DNA of 64,000 nucleotides from Erythrobacter sp. WG (GTDB lineage Bacteria > Pseudomonadota > Alphaproteobacteria > Sphingomonadales > Sphingomonadaceae): positions 57,482 to 121,481 of the forward strand of contig NZ_JAPFGY010000006.1 of assembly GCF_026586795.1 (NCBI RefSeq). The letters are read 5' to 3'. Within the stretch, counting starts at the first letter, position 1. Each line of letters starts with the position of its first letter. The notes below the pieces were generated by a model, which worked only from the letters and a program-made list of their open reading frames with translations, ran no database searches and had not been told where the DNA came from. A program made the translations under genes and the position numbers. Shown in pieces: positions 45,905 through 54,412 of this stretch.

Positions 45905-46522
45905 GTGAAGCAGCACGCCCCCGCCGCCCTCAGGAACCGCGCGCCGATCGCCGAGGTGCTCGCGCGCGAGCTCCCGGCATCGGGAACGGTGCTGGAGATC
46001 GCCAGCGGGACGGGGGAGCACGCGGTGTTCTTCGCCGAAGCCTTTCCCGCGCTCCAATGGCAGCCGAGCGACCCCTCCGAGGAGGCGCTCGCCTCGATCG
46101 CGGCCCACCGGGAGGACTATATGGGCACCAACCTTGCCGCTCCGTTGCGGCTCGATGCCGCCGATCCTGACACGTGGCCGGTAGGCGGGGCTGCCGCAAT
46201 CTTGTGCATCAACATGGTTCACATCAGCCCGTGGGAAGCGACCCTCGGGCTGCTGCGGGGTGCTGCCCGATTGTTGGGCACGAGCGGCGGGCCGCTCATC
46301 CTCTACGGGCCGTTCATCGAGCAGGGGGTGGAGACCGCGCCTTCGAACCTCGCCTTCGACGAAAACCTCAAGGCGCGCGATCCGCGTTGGGGCCTGCGCG
46401 AGGCCGAGGCGCTCGATGCGCTCGCCGCCGCGCACGGCATGGCCCGCACCGCGCGTCATGCGATGCCGGCGAACAACATCATACTGGTGTTCCGCCCGAC
46501 AGGGGCGGGCGGGATCAGTTGA
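45905..46522 (+). CDS. DUF938 family methyltransferase-like protein
   Basis: 205 residues from the GTG at 45905. A Rossmann-like AdoMet motif is seen in VLEIASGTGEHAVFFAEAFPALQWQPSDPSEEAL, followed by NMVHISPWEATLGLLRGAARLL, LILYGPFIEQGVETAPSNLAFDENLKARDPRWGLRE and the C-terminal MPANNIILVFRP. These are typical of DUF938, a class I methyltransferase-like family without a known substrate. One base after the acyl-CoA ligase stop. Its 3' end overlaps the convergent entericidin-like gene by eight bases. Confidence 0.88.
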   Translation: MKQHAPAALRNRAPIAEVLARELPASGTVLEIASGTGEHAVFFAEAFPALQWQPSDPSEEALASIAAHREDYMGTNLAAPLRLDAADPDTWPVGGAAAILCINMVHISPWEATLGLLRGAARLLGTSGGPLILYGPFIEQGVETAPSNLAFDENLKARDPRWGLREAEALDALAAAHGMARTARHAMPANNIILVFRPTGAGGIS

Positions 46523-46646
46523 TCGCGCGCTCTCCGGCGCGGCCGACGGACTTGATGTCCTCGCCCACGCCTTTCACCGTGTTGCATCCGGCAGCGGCGA
46601 GCGCCAGCGTGGCGAGAGCGGCGGCGGCAAGCAAGTCGCGAAACAT
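46515..46646 (-). CDS. Entericidin A/B-like lipoprotein, copy 1
   Basis: 43 residues. N-terminal MFRDLLAAAALATLALAAAG leads to C21 of a lipobox (AAGC), followed by NTVKGVGEDIKSVGRAGERA, the entericidin pattern of a short amphipathic lipoprotein with NTVxGxGxD. A ribosome site GAAAGGA precedes the ATG. Entericidins are small membrane-anchored toxin/antitoxin-like lipoproteins; here the role is unknown. A related copy follows at 46769. Its stop overlaps DUF938. Confidence 0.85.
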   Translation of the reverse strand: MFRDLLAAAALATLALAAAGCNTVKGVGEDIKSVGRAGERAIN

Positions 46647-46768
46647 CGAAGGGCGTCCTTTCACGTCAGATCGAAGCGATCAACGCGAAAGGATGCCCGC
46701 CCTTTCCTGACGATGCGGTGAACCGCCGCTCCGCCACGCCGGGGCGGTGCGGAGCGTAGCGGGGTGCA

Positions 46769-46903
46769 TCAGATCTCTTTCTTCACCTCGCGCGAGGCCG
46801 ACTGGAGGTCCTCGCCCGCCCCGCTGACGGTGTTGCAGGCAGCGCTCGCCACCGCGAGGGTGCCGAGAGCGATGGCAGCGATGAGCTTGGTGGGCTTGGT
46901 CAT
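46769..46903 (-). CDS. Entericidin A/B-like lipoprotein, copy 2
   Basis: 44 residues, MTKPTKLIAAIALGTLAVAS then lipobox AAC (C23) and NTVSGAGEDLQSASREVKKE. AAGGAGCACCTCAC gives a ribosome site before the ATG at 46903. It shares the NTVxGxGEDxxSxxR motif with copy 1 but differs in the signal sequence. A GC-rich inverted repeat CGCTCCGC/GCGGAGCG at 46727-46756 lies just after its stop and may end its transcript. Together with copy 1 this recalls the ecnA/ecnB layout of enterics. Confidence 0.85.
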   Translation of the reverse strand: MTKPTKLIAAIALGTLAVASAACNTVSGAGEDLQSASREVKKEI

Positions 46904-46965
46904 GTGAGGTGCTCCTTTTTGCAAACCTGACAGGCCAACCGGGCCTTATGCGCACAAGGTCCATG

Positions 46966-47877
46966 CTATTCGGCGGAATGCACCCGGGACCGGGCGAGTT
47001 GCCGCTCGCGCCAGGCGATCAGCACGCCGGCCCCGATGATCAGCGGGGCGCCGAGCCACAAGCTGGCAGGCGCGGCACGGTCGAAGATCGCATAGCCATA
47101 GAAGCTCGCCCACAGCAGGCTGGTGTAGTCCATCAGCAGGATCACCGCCGCCGACCCGAAGCGCAGCGAGGTGGTGAGCAGCATCTGCGCCGCCGCGCCG
47201 ACGAGGCCCATGCCGAGGACCAGCCCCCAGGTCAGCGGATCGTGCGCGGCGCCGACGAAAGGCAGGGCGAGCGCGGCGACGGGGGTGGTGAGTGCGGCGA
47301 ACCAGAAGACGATGCTCCACGGGTTCTCGGTCGTGTTGAGGTCCTGGAGCTGGTAGCTGATCACCGCCACCATGAAGGGCGCGACGAGGCCGACGGCGAT
47401 CCCGGCAAGCGTCACGCCCGGGTGGAGCCCTGCGAAGGGCTGCATCACCACCAGCACCCCGGCAAAGCCCATCGCCACCGCGCTCCAGCGGTAGGGGCCG
47501 ATCCTCTCGCCGAACAGCACGAGCGCGATCAGCACCGCGAAGACCGGCGCGGTGAAGCCCAGCGTGGTCGCCTCGGCGAGCGGCAGCAGCAGGACCGCGC
47601 CGTAGGTGAAGACCATGCCGAACAAGCCGCTCGCCGCGCGCCGCGCGTGGGCGGGGAGGCGCCGGGTCCTTAGCAGGGCGAGCCGTCCGGTCAAAGCGAG
47701 ACCGGCGCCGAGCAGCACCACGGTCAGCAGCTGGCGCCAGAAGATCAGCTCCATAAGATGCGCGCCGCGTTCCCCGGCGAGTTTCACCAGCATCCCCATC
47801 GTCGCCAGCGCGAAGGCCGCGAGCAGCCGGACGAACAGCGCGAGCAGGGGCCGGGGGCGGGCGATCGAGCCATCCAT
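46966..47877 (-). CDS. EamA/DMT family transporter
   Basis: 303 residues from the ATG at 47877; an ATG at 47907 adds ten non-conserved residues. Ten membrane helices in two EamA repeats: LLAAFALATMGMLVKLAGERG, WRQLLTVVLLGAGLALTG, GLFGMVFTYGAVLLLPLAEATTLGFTAPVFAVLIALVLFGERIG, then a second half with GMGLVGAAAQMLLTTSLRFGSAAVILLMDYTSLLWASFYGYAIFD and a closing helix. Drug/metabolite transporter superfamily, S-adenosylmethionine- or RhtA-like; substrate unknown. It diverges from the 47943 gene. Confidence 0.88.
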   Translation of the reverse strand: MDGSIARPRPLLALFVRLLAAFALATMGMLVKLAGERGAHLMELIFWRQLLTVVLLGAGLALTGRLALLRTRRLPAHARRAASGLFGMVFTYGAVLLLPLAEATTLGFTAPVFAVLIALVLFGERIGPYRWSAVAMGFAGVLVVMQPFAGLHPGVTLAGIAVGLVAPFMVAVISYQLQDLNTTENPWSIVFWFAALTTPVAALALPFVGAAHDPLTWGLVLGMGLVGAAAQMLLTTSLRFGSAAVILLMDYTSLLWASFYGYAIFDRAAPASLWLGAPLIIGAGVLIAWRERQLARSRVHSAE

Positions 47878-47942
47878 CGCCCGCCCGCTTGGCCGAGGGA
47901 GGGGCATTGCGCAAGCCGCGGCGGTGCTTAAATGCGCCTGCC

Positions 47943-48182
47943 ATGGATCTCGTCGCGCGATACGAATTGCTGAGCGATGCCGCGCAGGTCGCGGTGATCG
48001 GCGGGGCGCTGTGGGCCATCGCCGCCTTCGCCGCGCTGATGGAATGGCGCCGCAGCCGCCGCCGCGATCTCGCCCGGCTCGAACAGGTCGGCTGGGTGCC
48101 TTGGACTGGCCTGTTCCTGCTCACCGCGATGATGGGCGCAGGGTGCCTGGCGATGAGCCTGCCGGTGGTGCTCAAGGGCTAA
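47943..48182 (+). CDS. Small two-helix membrane protein
   Basis: 79 residues from the ATG at 47943; an upstream in-frame ATG at 47889 lies in the divergent gene's leader. Two membrane helices: AQVAVIGGALWAIAAFAALMEW and WVPWTGLFLLTAMMGAGCLAMSLPVVL, linked by an Arg-rich loop RRSRRRDLARLEQ. I recognise no family. Followed by the hairpin-rich island. Confidence 0.6.
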   Translation: MDLVARYELLSDAAQVAVIGGALWAIAAFAALMEWRRSRRRDLARLEQVGWVPWTGLFLLTAMMGAGCLAMSLPVVLKG

Positions 48183-48202
48183 CCGAGCGGCAAAGCCCCA
48201 CC

Positions 48203-48397
48203 CGAACCCGCAAGGGTTCGCAAGCGCAAATGCGCGCCCGAGCTTGTGCGAACAAAGCCGAGGCGGACGGATGTCCGCCGCCCGGCGCCTGAGGGCGCCT
48301 GCCTCCTAGAGGCAGGCCTCGAAAACGGCGCCGAAGGCGTCGCAAGGCCGACCGGCCGCCGGCCGGTTAGGCCGAACCGCCTGCCTTACAGGCAGGC
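48203..48397. repeat. Cluster of about eight consecutive hairpins
   Basis: Stems visible in order: CGAACCC/GGGTTCG with GCAA loop (48203-48220); GCGC/GCGC (48224-48235); TTGT/ACAA with GCGA loop (48244-48255); GGCGGAC/GTCCGCC (48262-48279); GGCGCC/GGCGCC (48284-48299); GCCTGCCTC/GAGGCAGGC (48297-48317); CGGCGCC/GGCGTCG (48326-48342); ACCGGCC/GGCCGGT (48351-48367); GCCTGCC/GGCAGGC (48379-48397). The last includes the stop codon of the cpaF-like gene. No open reading frame of note. Confidence 0.75.
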
Positions 48398-49915
48398 TTC
48401 AAGATACGCCTGATCGAAGCCGAATTGCCGCGCCTTTTCGAGCGTGTAGGGGCGCAGGCCCGACGAGCGGAACTCGCCGAGGATCTTCCCGTCGTCGGTC
48501 TCGTCGAGATATTCGAACTTGAACAGCTCCTGCGTCACGATCACGTCGCCTTCCATCCCGATCACCTCGGTGATGTTGGTGGTGCGGCGCGAACCGTCGC
48601 GCAGACGCTTGACCTGCACGATCAGGTCGACGGATTCGGCGATCTGGCGGCTGATGGCTTCCTTGGGGATCTTGATGTCGCCCATCAGGATCATGTTTTC
48701 CATACGGCCAAGGCACTCGCGCGGGCTGTTGGCGTGGAGCGTGCACATCGAACCGTCGTGACCGGTGTTCATCGCCGCGAGGAGGTCGAAACACTCCGCG
48801 CCGCGAATTTCCCCGAGGATGATGCGGTCCGGGCGCATACGCAGCGCGTTCTTCACGAGGTCGCCGATGGTGATCGCGCCCTGGCCTTCGAGGTTCGGCG
48901 GGCGGGTTTCCAATGGCAGCCAGTGCGGCTGCTGCAGGCGGAGTTCCGCCGCGTCCTCGATGGTCAGCACGCGCTCGCCCGGGTCGATCATCTTCGAGAG
49001 GGCGTTGAGCATGGTCGTCTTACCCGAACCCGTACCGCCCGAGATGACGATGTTCATGCGGCACGCGCCCGCAATCTTCAGCGCGGTCGCCATCTTGTCC
49101 GACATCGACCCAAAGTCGCGCAGCATGTCGATGGTGATCGGCTTCTCGGAAAACTTACGAATCGAGATCGCGGTGCCGCGCAGCGACAGCGGGGGCACGA
49201 TCACGTTCACACGCGAGCCGTCCTTCAGGCGGGCGTCCGCCAGCGGCGTGGTCTGGTCGACGCGGCGGCCGACCTGGTTGACGATGCGCTGGGCGATCTG
49301 GAACAGGTGCTGCTCGTCGCGGAAGCGGATCGGGGCGAGCTGCAGCTTACCCTTCTTTTCGATGTAGGTCTGGTCCGGGCCGTTGACCATGATGTCGGAC
49401 ACGTCCGGATCGTTGAGCAGCTCTTCCAGGGGGCCGAAACCGAGCAGCTCGTCGATCAGCACCTTTTCCAGCGCGAACTGCTCGCGCCGGTTGAGCGTGA
49501 CCTTGAGCTCGGCCAGCACCTCCATGATGATCGGGCGGAACTCCTCGGAGAGCTCCTCCTTTGACAGCGTCGCCGCCGCTTCGGGATCGACACGCTCGAG
49601 CAGGCGCGGGAGCACCTGTTCCTTGATCTTGTGGACGCTCGCTTCAAATCCGCCGACTTCGGAATTGGCCTCGTTGACCGCGGCCATGCGCTCGTTGAGG
49701 CGGTCGATCGCCTCCGAGGTCGTCGCGGGGCGGGATGCCGACGGCGTTGGTGCGGGCGCGGGCCGGGCCGCAGCCGGCTCGCCCGGGATCGGCGGGAATT
49801 GCTCGCCGCCGCGCAGCGGTGCGCCCGGACCCTTCATGGGCCGCGCGACGCCGAAGGCGGGCCTCGCGCCCGGCTTCATTCCGCCTGCATTGCCCTTCTT
49901 GCCGAATGCGCTCAT
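48386..49915 (-). CDS. cpaF: CpaF/TadA-type secretion ATPase
   Basis: 509 residues. An Ala/Pro-rich N-terminus (about 65 residues) is followed by the type II/IV secretion ATPase domain: FGPLEELLNDPDVSDIMVNGPDQTYIEKKG, Walker A ISGGTGSGKTTMLNAL (about residue 290), Asp-box LTIEDAAELRLQQPHWLPLETRPPN, Walker B DRIILGEIRGAECFDLLAAMNTGHDGSMCTLHANSPRE and the C-terminal VIGMEGDVIVTQELFKFEY. It would power assembly of Flp/tight-adherence pili. No cpaA-E or tadB/C genes are nearby in this window. The stop lies in a hairpin. Confidence 0.92.
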   Translation of the reverse strand: MSAFGKKGNAGGMKPGARPAFGVARPMKGPGAPLRGGEQFPPIPGEPAAARPAPAPTPSASRPATTSEAIDRLNERMAAVNEANSEVGGFEASVHKIKEQVLPRLLERVDPEAAATLSKEELSEEFRPIIMEVLAELKVTLNRREQFALEKVLIDELLGFGPLEELLNDPDVSDIMVNGPDQTYIEKKGKLQLAPIRFRDEQHLFQIAQRIVNQVGRRVDQTTPLADARLKDGSRVNVIVPPLSLRGTAISIRKFSEKPITIDMLRDFGSMSDKMATALKIAGACRMNIVISGGTGSGKTTMLNALSKMIDPGERVLTIEDAAELRLQQPHWLPLETRPPNLEGQGAITIGDLVKNALRMRPDRIILGEIRGAECFDLLAAMNTGHDGSMCTLHANSPRECLGRMENMILMGDIKIPKEAISRQIAESVDLIVQVKRLRDGSRRTTNITEVIGMEGDVIVTQELFKFEYLDETDDGKILGEFRSSGLRPYTLEKARQFGFDQAYLEACL

Positions 49916-50147
49916 TCCCAGCCCCCGAGGCTCTCAATCCATCATTCCAGCAGCGCACTTCGCACGATGGGAAGCGAACAGTGCGTCTCGAAAAATGGTG
50001 AATAGAAGCGAATGGTTGTTTTTTCCTAAACCTTGACCGGCGGGGTCCGGCAGCGGCCGGAAACTGCCCGCCGCGCCCCTGCGGGGGCTTGCCGTGCGGC
50101 AGGGTGCGGCTAGAGGGAGAGCAACAAGGCGAAGGGGTAATCATCGG

Positions 50148-51983
50148 ATGTGCGGGATCATCGGGATCGTGGGCAAAGCGGCGGTCGCCGACCGGCTCGT
50201 CGACGGGCTGAAGCGCATGGAATATCGCGGCTATGACAGCGCGGGCATCTGCACCCTCGATGAAGGCGCGCTGGTGCGGCGCCGGGCGGAAGGACGGCTC
50301 GCCAACCTGGTGAACGTCCTCGCCGCCGATCCGGCGCCCGGCACCGTCGGGATCGCCCACACCCGCTGGGCGACCCACGGCGCGCCGACCGCCGCCAACG
50401 CCCACCCGCACGCGACCGGCGAGGTCGCGATCGTCCACAACGGGATCATCGAGAACTTCAAGGAACTGCGCGCCGAGCTCGCCGCCAAGGGCCGCACCTT
50501 CGAGAGCGAGACCGACAGCGAGGTTGTCGCGCACCTGATCTCGCAGGAGGTCGAGAACGGCGCCGACCCGGAAACGGCGGTGCGGGCCGTGCTGCCGCGG
50601 CTGCGCGGCGCCTTCGCGCTCGCCATCGCCTTCCGCGCCCATCCCGAACTTCTCATCGGCGCGCGCCTCGGCTCGCCGCTGGTGGTGGGATACGGGCCGC
50701 AAGGCGAGGAGGCGGAGATGTACCTCGGCTCCGATGCGCTCGCGCTCGCCCCGCTTACCCAGCGCATCGCCTACCTTGAAGAGGGCGACTGGGTGGTGAT
50801 CCGCCGCGACGAGGCGCAGATCTTCGATGCCTCGGGCGCGGCCGTCACCCGCGAGATCCGCATTTCCGGTGCCTCGGCCGCAGCGGTCGAGAAGGGCAAT
50901 TACCGCCACTTCATGCAGAAGGAGATCTACGAGCAGCCGACCGTGGTGGCGCAGACGCTCGCCTCCTACCTCAGGCGCTCTGACAATTCGGTTGCGCTGC
51001 CGCAGATCGATGTCGACCTGTCGGCGGTGCGCCGCCTGACGATCGTCGCCTGCGGCACCTCCTTCTACGCGGGGATGGTCGCGAAATACTGGTTCGAACA
51101 GTTCGCCCGCGTGCCGGTCGATATCGATGTGGCGTCCGAGTTCCGCTACCGCGATCCGGTGCTCGAGGAAGGCGGCCTCGCTCTGTTCATCTCGCAGAGC
51201 GGCGAGACGGCGGACACCTTGGCGGCGCTCCGGCACTGCAAGGCCAACGGCCAGACCATCGGCGTGGTCGTCAACGTGCCGACCAGCACCATGGCGCGCG
51301 AGGCCGACCTGCTGCTGCCCACCCATGCGGGCCCGGAAATCGGCGTCGCGTCGACCAAGGCCTTCACCTGCCAGCTCGCCGTGCTCGCAGCGCTCGCCGC
51401 GCACATGGCGGTGAAGAAAGGCCGCCTCACGCGCGATCAGGAGGCAGAGATCGTGCGCCACCTGCTGGAGGCGCCCGCCGCGCTCAACGCCGCGCTTGCG
51501 CATGACGAGGATATTGCCGCGATGGCGCACCTCGTCGCCCCGGCGCGCGACGTACTCTACCTGGGGCGCGGGCAGGATTATCCGCTCGCCCTGGAAGGGG
51601 CATTGAAGCTCAAGGAAATCAGCTATATCCATGCCGAGGGCTATGCCGCGGGCGAGATGAAGCACGGGCCCATCGCGCTGATCGACGATGCCGTGCCGGT
51701 GGTCGTCATCGCCCCGTCCGGACCGCTGTTCGAGAAGACCGTCTCCAACATGGAGGAGGTGCGCGCGCGCGGCGGGCAGGTGGTGCTGATCTCGGATGCG
51801 GCCGGGATCGCTGCGGCGGGCGAGGGTTGCATCGCCACCATCGAAATGCCGGTGGTCCACCCGCTGATCGTGCCGCTGGTCTATGCCGTGCCGGTGCAAT
51901 TGCTGGCCTATCACGTCGCCGTGGTGAAGGGCACCGACGTCGACCAGCCGCGCAATCTCGCCAAATCTGTCACCGTGGAATAG
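50148..51983 (+). CDS. glmS: Glutamine-fructose-6-phosphate aminotransferase (isomerizing)
   Basis: 611 residues from the ATG at 50148, giving the N-terminal cysteine MCGIIGIVG needed for glutamine hydrolysis. Makes glucosamine-6-phosphate for peptidoglycan and lipopolysaccharide. N-terminal glutaminase: HTRWATHGAPTAANAHPHATG, HNGIIENFKELR. C-terminal SIS domains: KEIYEQPTVVAQTL, VACGTSFYAGMVAKYWFEQFARVPVDIDVASEFRYR, SQSGETADTLAALR, STKAFTCQL and the end DVDQPRNLAKSVTVE. Divergent from cpaF with 232 bases between that hold no gene. No glmU nearby. Confidence 0.97.
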   Translation: MCGIIGIVGKAAVADRLVDGLKRMEYRGYDSAGICTLDEGALVRRRAEGRLANLVNVLAADPAPGTVGIAHTRWATHGAPTAANAHPHATGEVAIVHNGIIENFKELRAELAAKGRTFESETDSEVVAHLISQEVENGADPETAVRAVLPRLRGAFALAIAFRAHPELLIGARLGSPLVVGYGPQGEEAEMYLGSDALALAPLTQRIAYLEEGDWVVIRRDEAQIFDASGAAVTREIRISGASAAAVEKGNYRHFMQKEIYEQPTVVAQTLASYLRRSDNSVALPQIDVDLSAVRRLTIVACGTSFYAGMVAKYWFEQFARVPVDIDVASEFRYRDPVLEEGGLALFISQSGETADTLAALRHCKANGQTIGVVVNVPTSTMAREADLLLPTHAGPEIGVASTKAFTCQLAVLAALAAHMAVKKGRLTRDQEAEIVRHLLEAPAALNAALAHDEDIAAMAHLVAPARDVLYLGRGQDYPLALEGALKLKEISYIHAEGYAAGEMKHGPIALIDDAVPVVVIAPSGPLFEKTVSNMEEVRARGGQVVLISDAAGIAAAGEGCIATIEMPVVHPLIVPLVYAVPVQLLAYHVAVVKGTDVDQPRNLAKSVTVE

Positions 51984-52038
51984 AACGCGCCGTACAGTCT
52001 CGCCAGACCTTTACCGGGCTCTAACCATTCGGCGCTAA

Positions 52039-54402
52039 ATGCGGCGCGTGGCCAGAAAGCATCAACCCCAGCCCGCGAGCCTCCCGGCCACGCTGTCGAT
52101 CGCCGACGTGCTTGGCCTGTCGCGCGGTGCTGCCATCGATCCGATGCGGCTGCGCAAGGACGAATTCGGGGAGCTGGCGCTGGCCAGCCGCAACCGGACG
52201 CTCGCCAATGCGCTGGTCATCGTCGCGGTGGGGGCCATATTCGGCCCGCTTACCGGGTTCCTGCCGGTGCTGCCGTGGGCCGCGTTCATGGCCTATGTCC
52301 AGTGGCGCACGCACCAGACCGATCGCAAGCTCACCGACCCGTCCTTCAGCACCGCGCCGGCCATGCTCGAGAAGGACCAGCGGCGCGATGCCGCGGCGAG
52401 CGCGCTCGGCTGGGTGGCGGCGCTGCTGCTGTTCCCGTGGCTGACGGGCGGCGCGCAGCTCGTCGCGCTGCTACTGGTTGTCTTCTCGCTGATGGTCGCC
52501 TCGACCTTCGTCTTCTCGACCTCGCCGCTCAGTATCCTCGTCTACAACGCGATCCTCGGCTCTGGTGCGGTGCTGAGCCTGGTCCTTGCGGGCCAGTGGC
52601 TGGCGGCGGGCGGGGCGGTGCTGTTCCTGATCGCCTGCCTCGTCGGCACGATCGAGGTGCGCGCCATCTTCATCAAGGCGCGGCTTGCCGAAGCAGCGGT
52701 GGCGGAGAAGGATTCGGTCGTATCGCTGCTGCTGCGCGAGTTTGAGGAGAACGAGGCGGACTGGCTGTGGGAGATCGATCCGGCCCGCAAGCTGCGCGCG
52801 GTCAGCCCGCGCTTCGCCTTCGCGCTCGGCCGCTCGCAAACCGATGTCGAAGGCCGGCCGCTTCTGGAAATGATCGCCGGGCGCAGCTGGGAGAGCGGGC
52901 AGTTCCCGCCGAGCCTCCACGAGCTCGCCGAAAAGCTGAAAAACCGCGAGAACTTTTCCAACATGCTGGTCGAGGTCTCGATCACGGGCGAAGAGCGCTG
53001 GTGGGAGCTTTCCGGCACCCCGATGCGCGACGAGCAAGGCCGCTTCACCGGCTTCCGCGGGGTCGGCTCGGACGTGACCGAACAGCGCAAGTCCTCGGAA
53101 AAGATCGCCTATCTGGCGCGCTACGACACGCTCACCCAGCTGCCCAACCGCTTGCAGCTGACCGAGGCGCTGGGCGAGGCGCTGCGCTATTCCCAGCAGT
53201 GGCGCACGCGCTGCGCGCTGCTGATGGTCGATCTCGACCGCTTCAAGGCGGTGAACGATTCGCTCGGGCACATGACCGGCGACAAGCTGCTCGCGCAGGT
53301 GTCCGCCCGGCTCCAGGCGCTGATGGGCGAACACCAGCTGTGCGGGCGCCTGGGCGGCGACGAATTCGCCATCGTCATCCGCGAGGCGACCTCCTCGGGC
53401 ATGGTCCACGACCTCGCCCGGCGGGTGATCCATCGCCTCTCCGAGCCCTATCAGGTCGACAACCACACGCTCTATGTCGGCGCCAGCGTCGGCTCGGCCG
53501 AAGGTCCGCGCGATGGCGCCACGGTCGAGGAGATGATGCGCAACGCGGACCTTGCGCTTTACCGCGCAAAGGATGCGGGCGGCGGCGAGCATTGCCGTTT
53601 CGAGCCGGTGCTCCATGCGTCCGCCGAGGAACGCCGCCAGCTCGAGGTCGCGCTGCGCAAGGCGCTGGGGCGTGACGAGATGGTGCTGCACTATCAGCCC
53701 GTCGTCGACGCGCGCAGCGAAAGCGTCGTCAGCTTCGAGGCGCTGGTCCGGTGGAACAGCGCGGAGCACGGCTTCGTCAGCCCCGGCAAGTTCATCCCGC
53801 TCGCCGAAGACACGCGCCTCATCGTGCCGATCGGCCAATGGGTGATGCGCAAGGCCTGCGAGGAGGCCCGCCACTGGCCCGATCACGTCAAGGTCAACGT
53901 CAACGTCTCGCCCGAGCAGCTTCTCGAGCCCGGCTTCCACCAGGAGGTGGTGCAGGCGCTCGCCGCAAGCGGCCTGAGGCCCGAGAGGCTCGAGATCGAG
54001 GTGACCGAGAGCATCTTCCTGCGCGACGCGAGCATCGCCCGCGCCGCGCTCGAGCAGGCCATGGCGCTGGGCTGCTCGATCGCGCTCGACGACTTCGGGA
54101 CTGGTTATTCCTCGCTCGGCTACCTCAGGAAACTGAAGTTCTCGACCATCAAGGTCGACCGCACCTTCGTGCAGGGCGCGGCGCAGGGCAGCGCGGAAAG
54201 CCTCGCGATCATCAACGCGGTGGTGGCGATGGCCAAGAGCCTGCAGATGACGACCACCGCCGAAGGGGTGGAGACCGCCGAGGAGGCCGAGCTGATCCGC
54301 AACCTCGGCTGCGACAAGATCCAGGGCTATTACTTCGGGCGGCCGATGACCGCGAGCGATGCGCTCTCGCTGTTCCGGATGCCGGACATCCGCCGCGCCT
54401 GA
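52039..54402 (+). CDS. Membrane-anchored PAS-GGDEF-EAL protein
   Basis: 787 residues. N-terminal soluble tail, then about four or five membrane helices between residues 50 and 210 (ANALVIVAVGAIFGPLTGFLP, LGWVAALLLFPWLTGGAQLVALLLVV, and others). A PAS domain around 230-350 (DWLWEIDPARKLRAVSPRFAFALGRS and EERWWELSGTPMRDEQGRFTGFRGVGSD). GGDEF domain with intact GRLGGDEFAIVI and DGATVEEMMRNADLALYRAK. EAL domain: SFEALVRWN, ETRLIVPI-like EDTRLIVPIGQW, DDFGTGYSSLGYLRKLKFSTIKVDRTFV, and EGVET. It can make or break c-di-GMP; both active sites look intact. Confidence 0.92.
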   Translation: MRRVARKHQPQPASLPATLSIADVLGLSRGAAIDPMRLRKDEFGELALASRNRTLANALVIVAVGAIFGPLTGFLPVLPWAAFMAYVQWRTHQTDRKLTDPSFSTAPAMLEKDQRRDAAASALGWVAALLLFPWLTGGAQLVALLLVVFSLMVASTFVFSTSPLSILVYNAILGSGAVLSLVLAGQWLAAGGAVLFLIACLVGTIEVRAIFIKARLAEAAVAEKDSVVSLLLREFEENEADWLWEIDPARKLRAVSPRFAFALGRSQTDVEGRPLLEMIAGRSWESGQFPPSLHELAEKLKNRENFSNMLVEVSITGEERWWELSGTPMRDEQGRFTGFRGVGSDVTEQRKSSEKIAYLARYDTLTQLPNRLQLTEALGEALRYSQQWRTRCALLMVDLDRFKAVNDSLGHMTGDKLLAQVSARLQALMGEHQLCGRLGGDEFAIVIREATSSGMVHDLARRVIHRLSEPYQVDNHTLYVGASVGSAEGPRDGATVEEMMRNADLALYRAKDAGGGEHCRFEPVLHASAEERRQLEVALRKALGRDEMVLHYQPVVDARSESVVSFEALVRWNSAEHGFVSPGKFIPLAEDTRLIVPIGQWVMRKACEEARHWPDHVKVNVNVSPEQLLEPGFHQEVVQALAASGLRPERLEIEVTESIFLRDASIARAALEQAMALGCSIALDDFGTGYSSLGYLRKLKFSTIKVDRTFVQGAAQGSAESLAIINAVVAMAKSLQMTTTAEGVETAEEAELIRNLGCDKIQGYYFGRPMTASDALSLFRMPDIRRA

Positions 54403-54412
54403 AACCGCCGCG

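Noticed and set aside
48203..48397. CRISPR array
   Set aside because: The repeats are inverted hairpins of differing sequence and no regular direct-repeat/spacer spacing exists; no cas genes.
49916..50147. Possible glmS ribozyme upstream of glmS
   Set aside because: No conserved ribozyme core or pseudoknot pairing is visible, and glmS ribozymes belong to Gram-positive lineages; RapZ-type control is more likely in Proteobacteria.
49644..51914. A 756-codon frame on the minus strand across glmS
   Set aside because: Shadow of glmS and the end of cpaF; no recognisable domain and amino-acid composition typical of antisense frames in GC-rich DNA.
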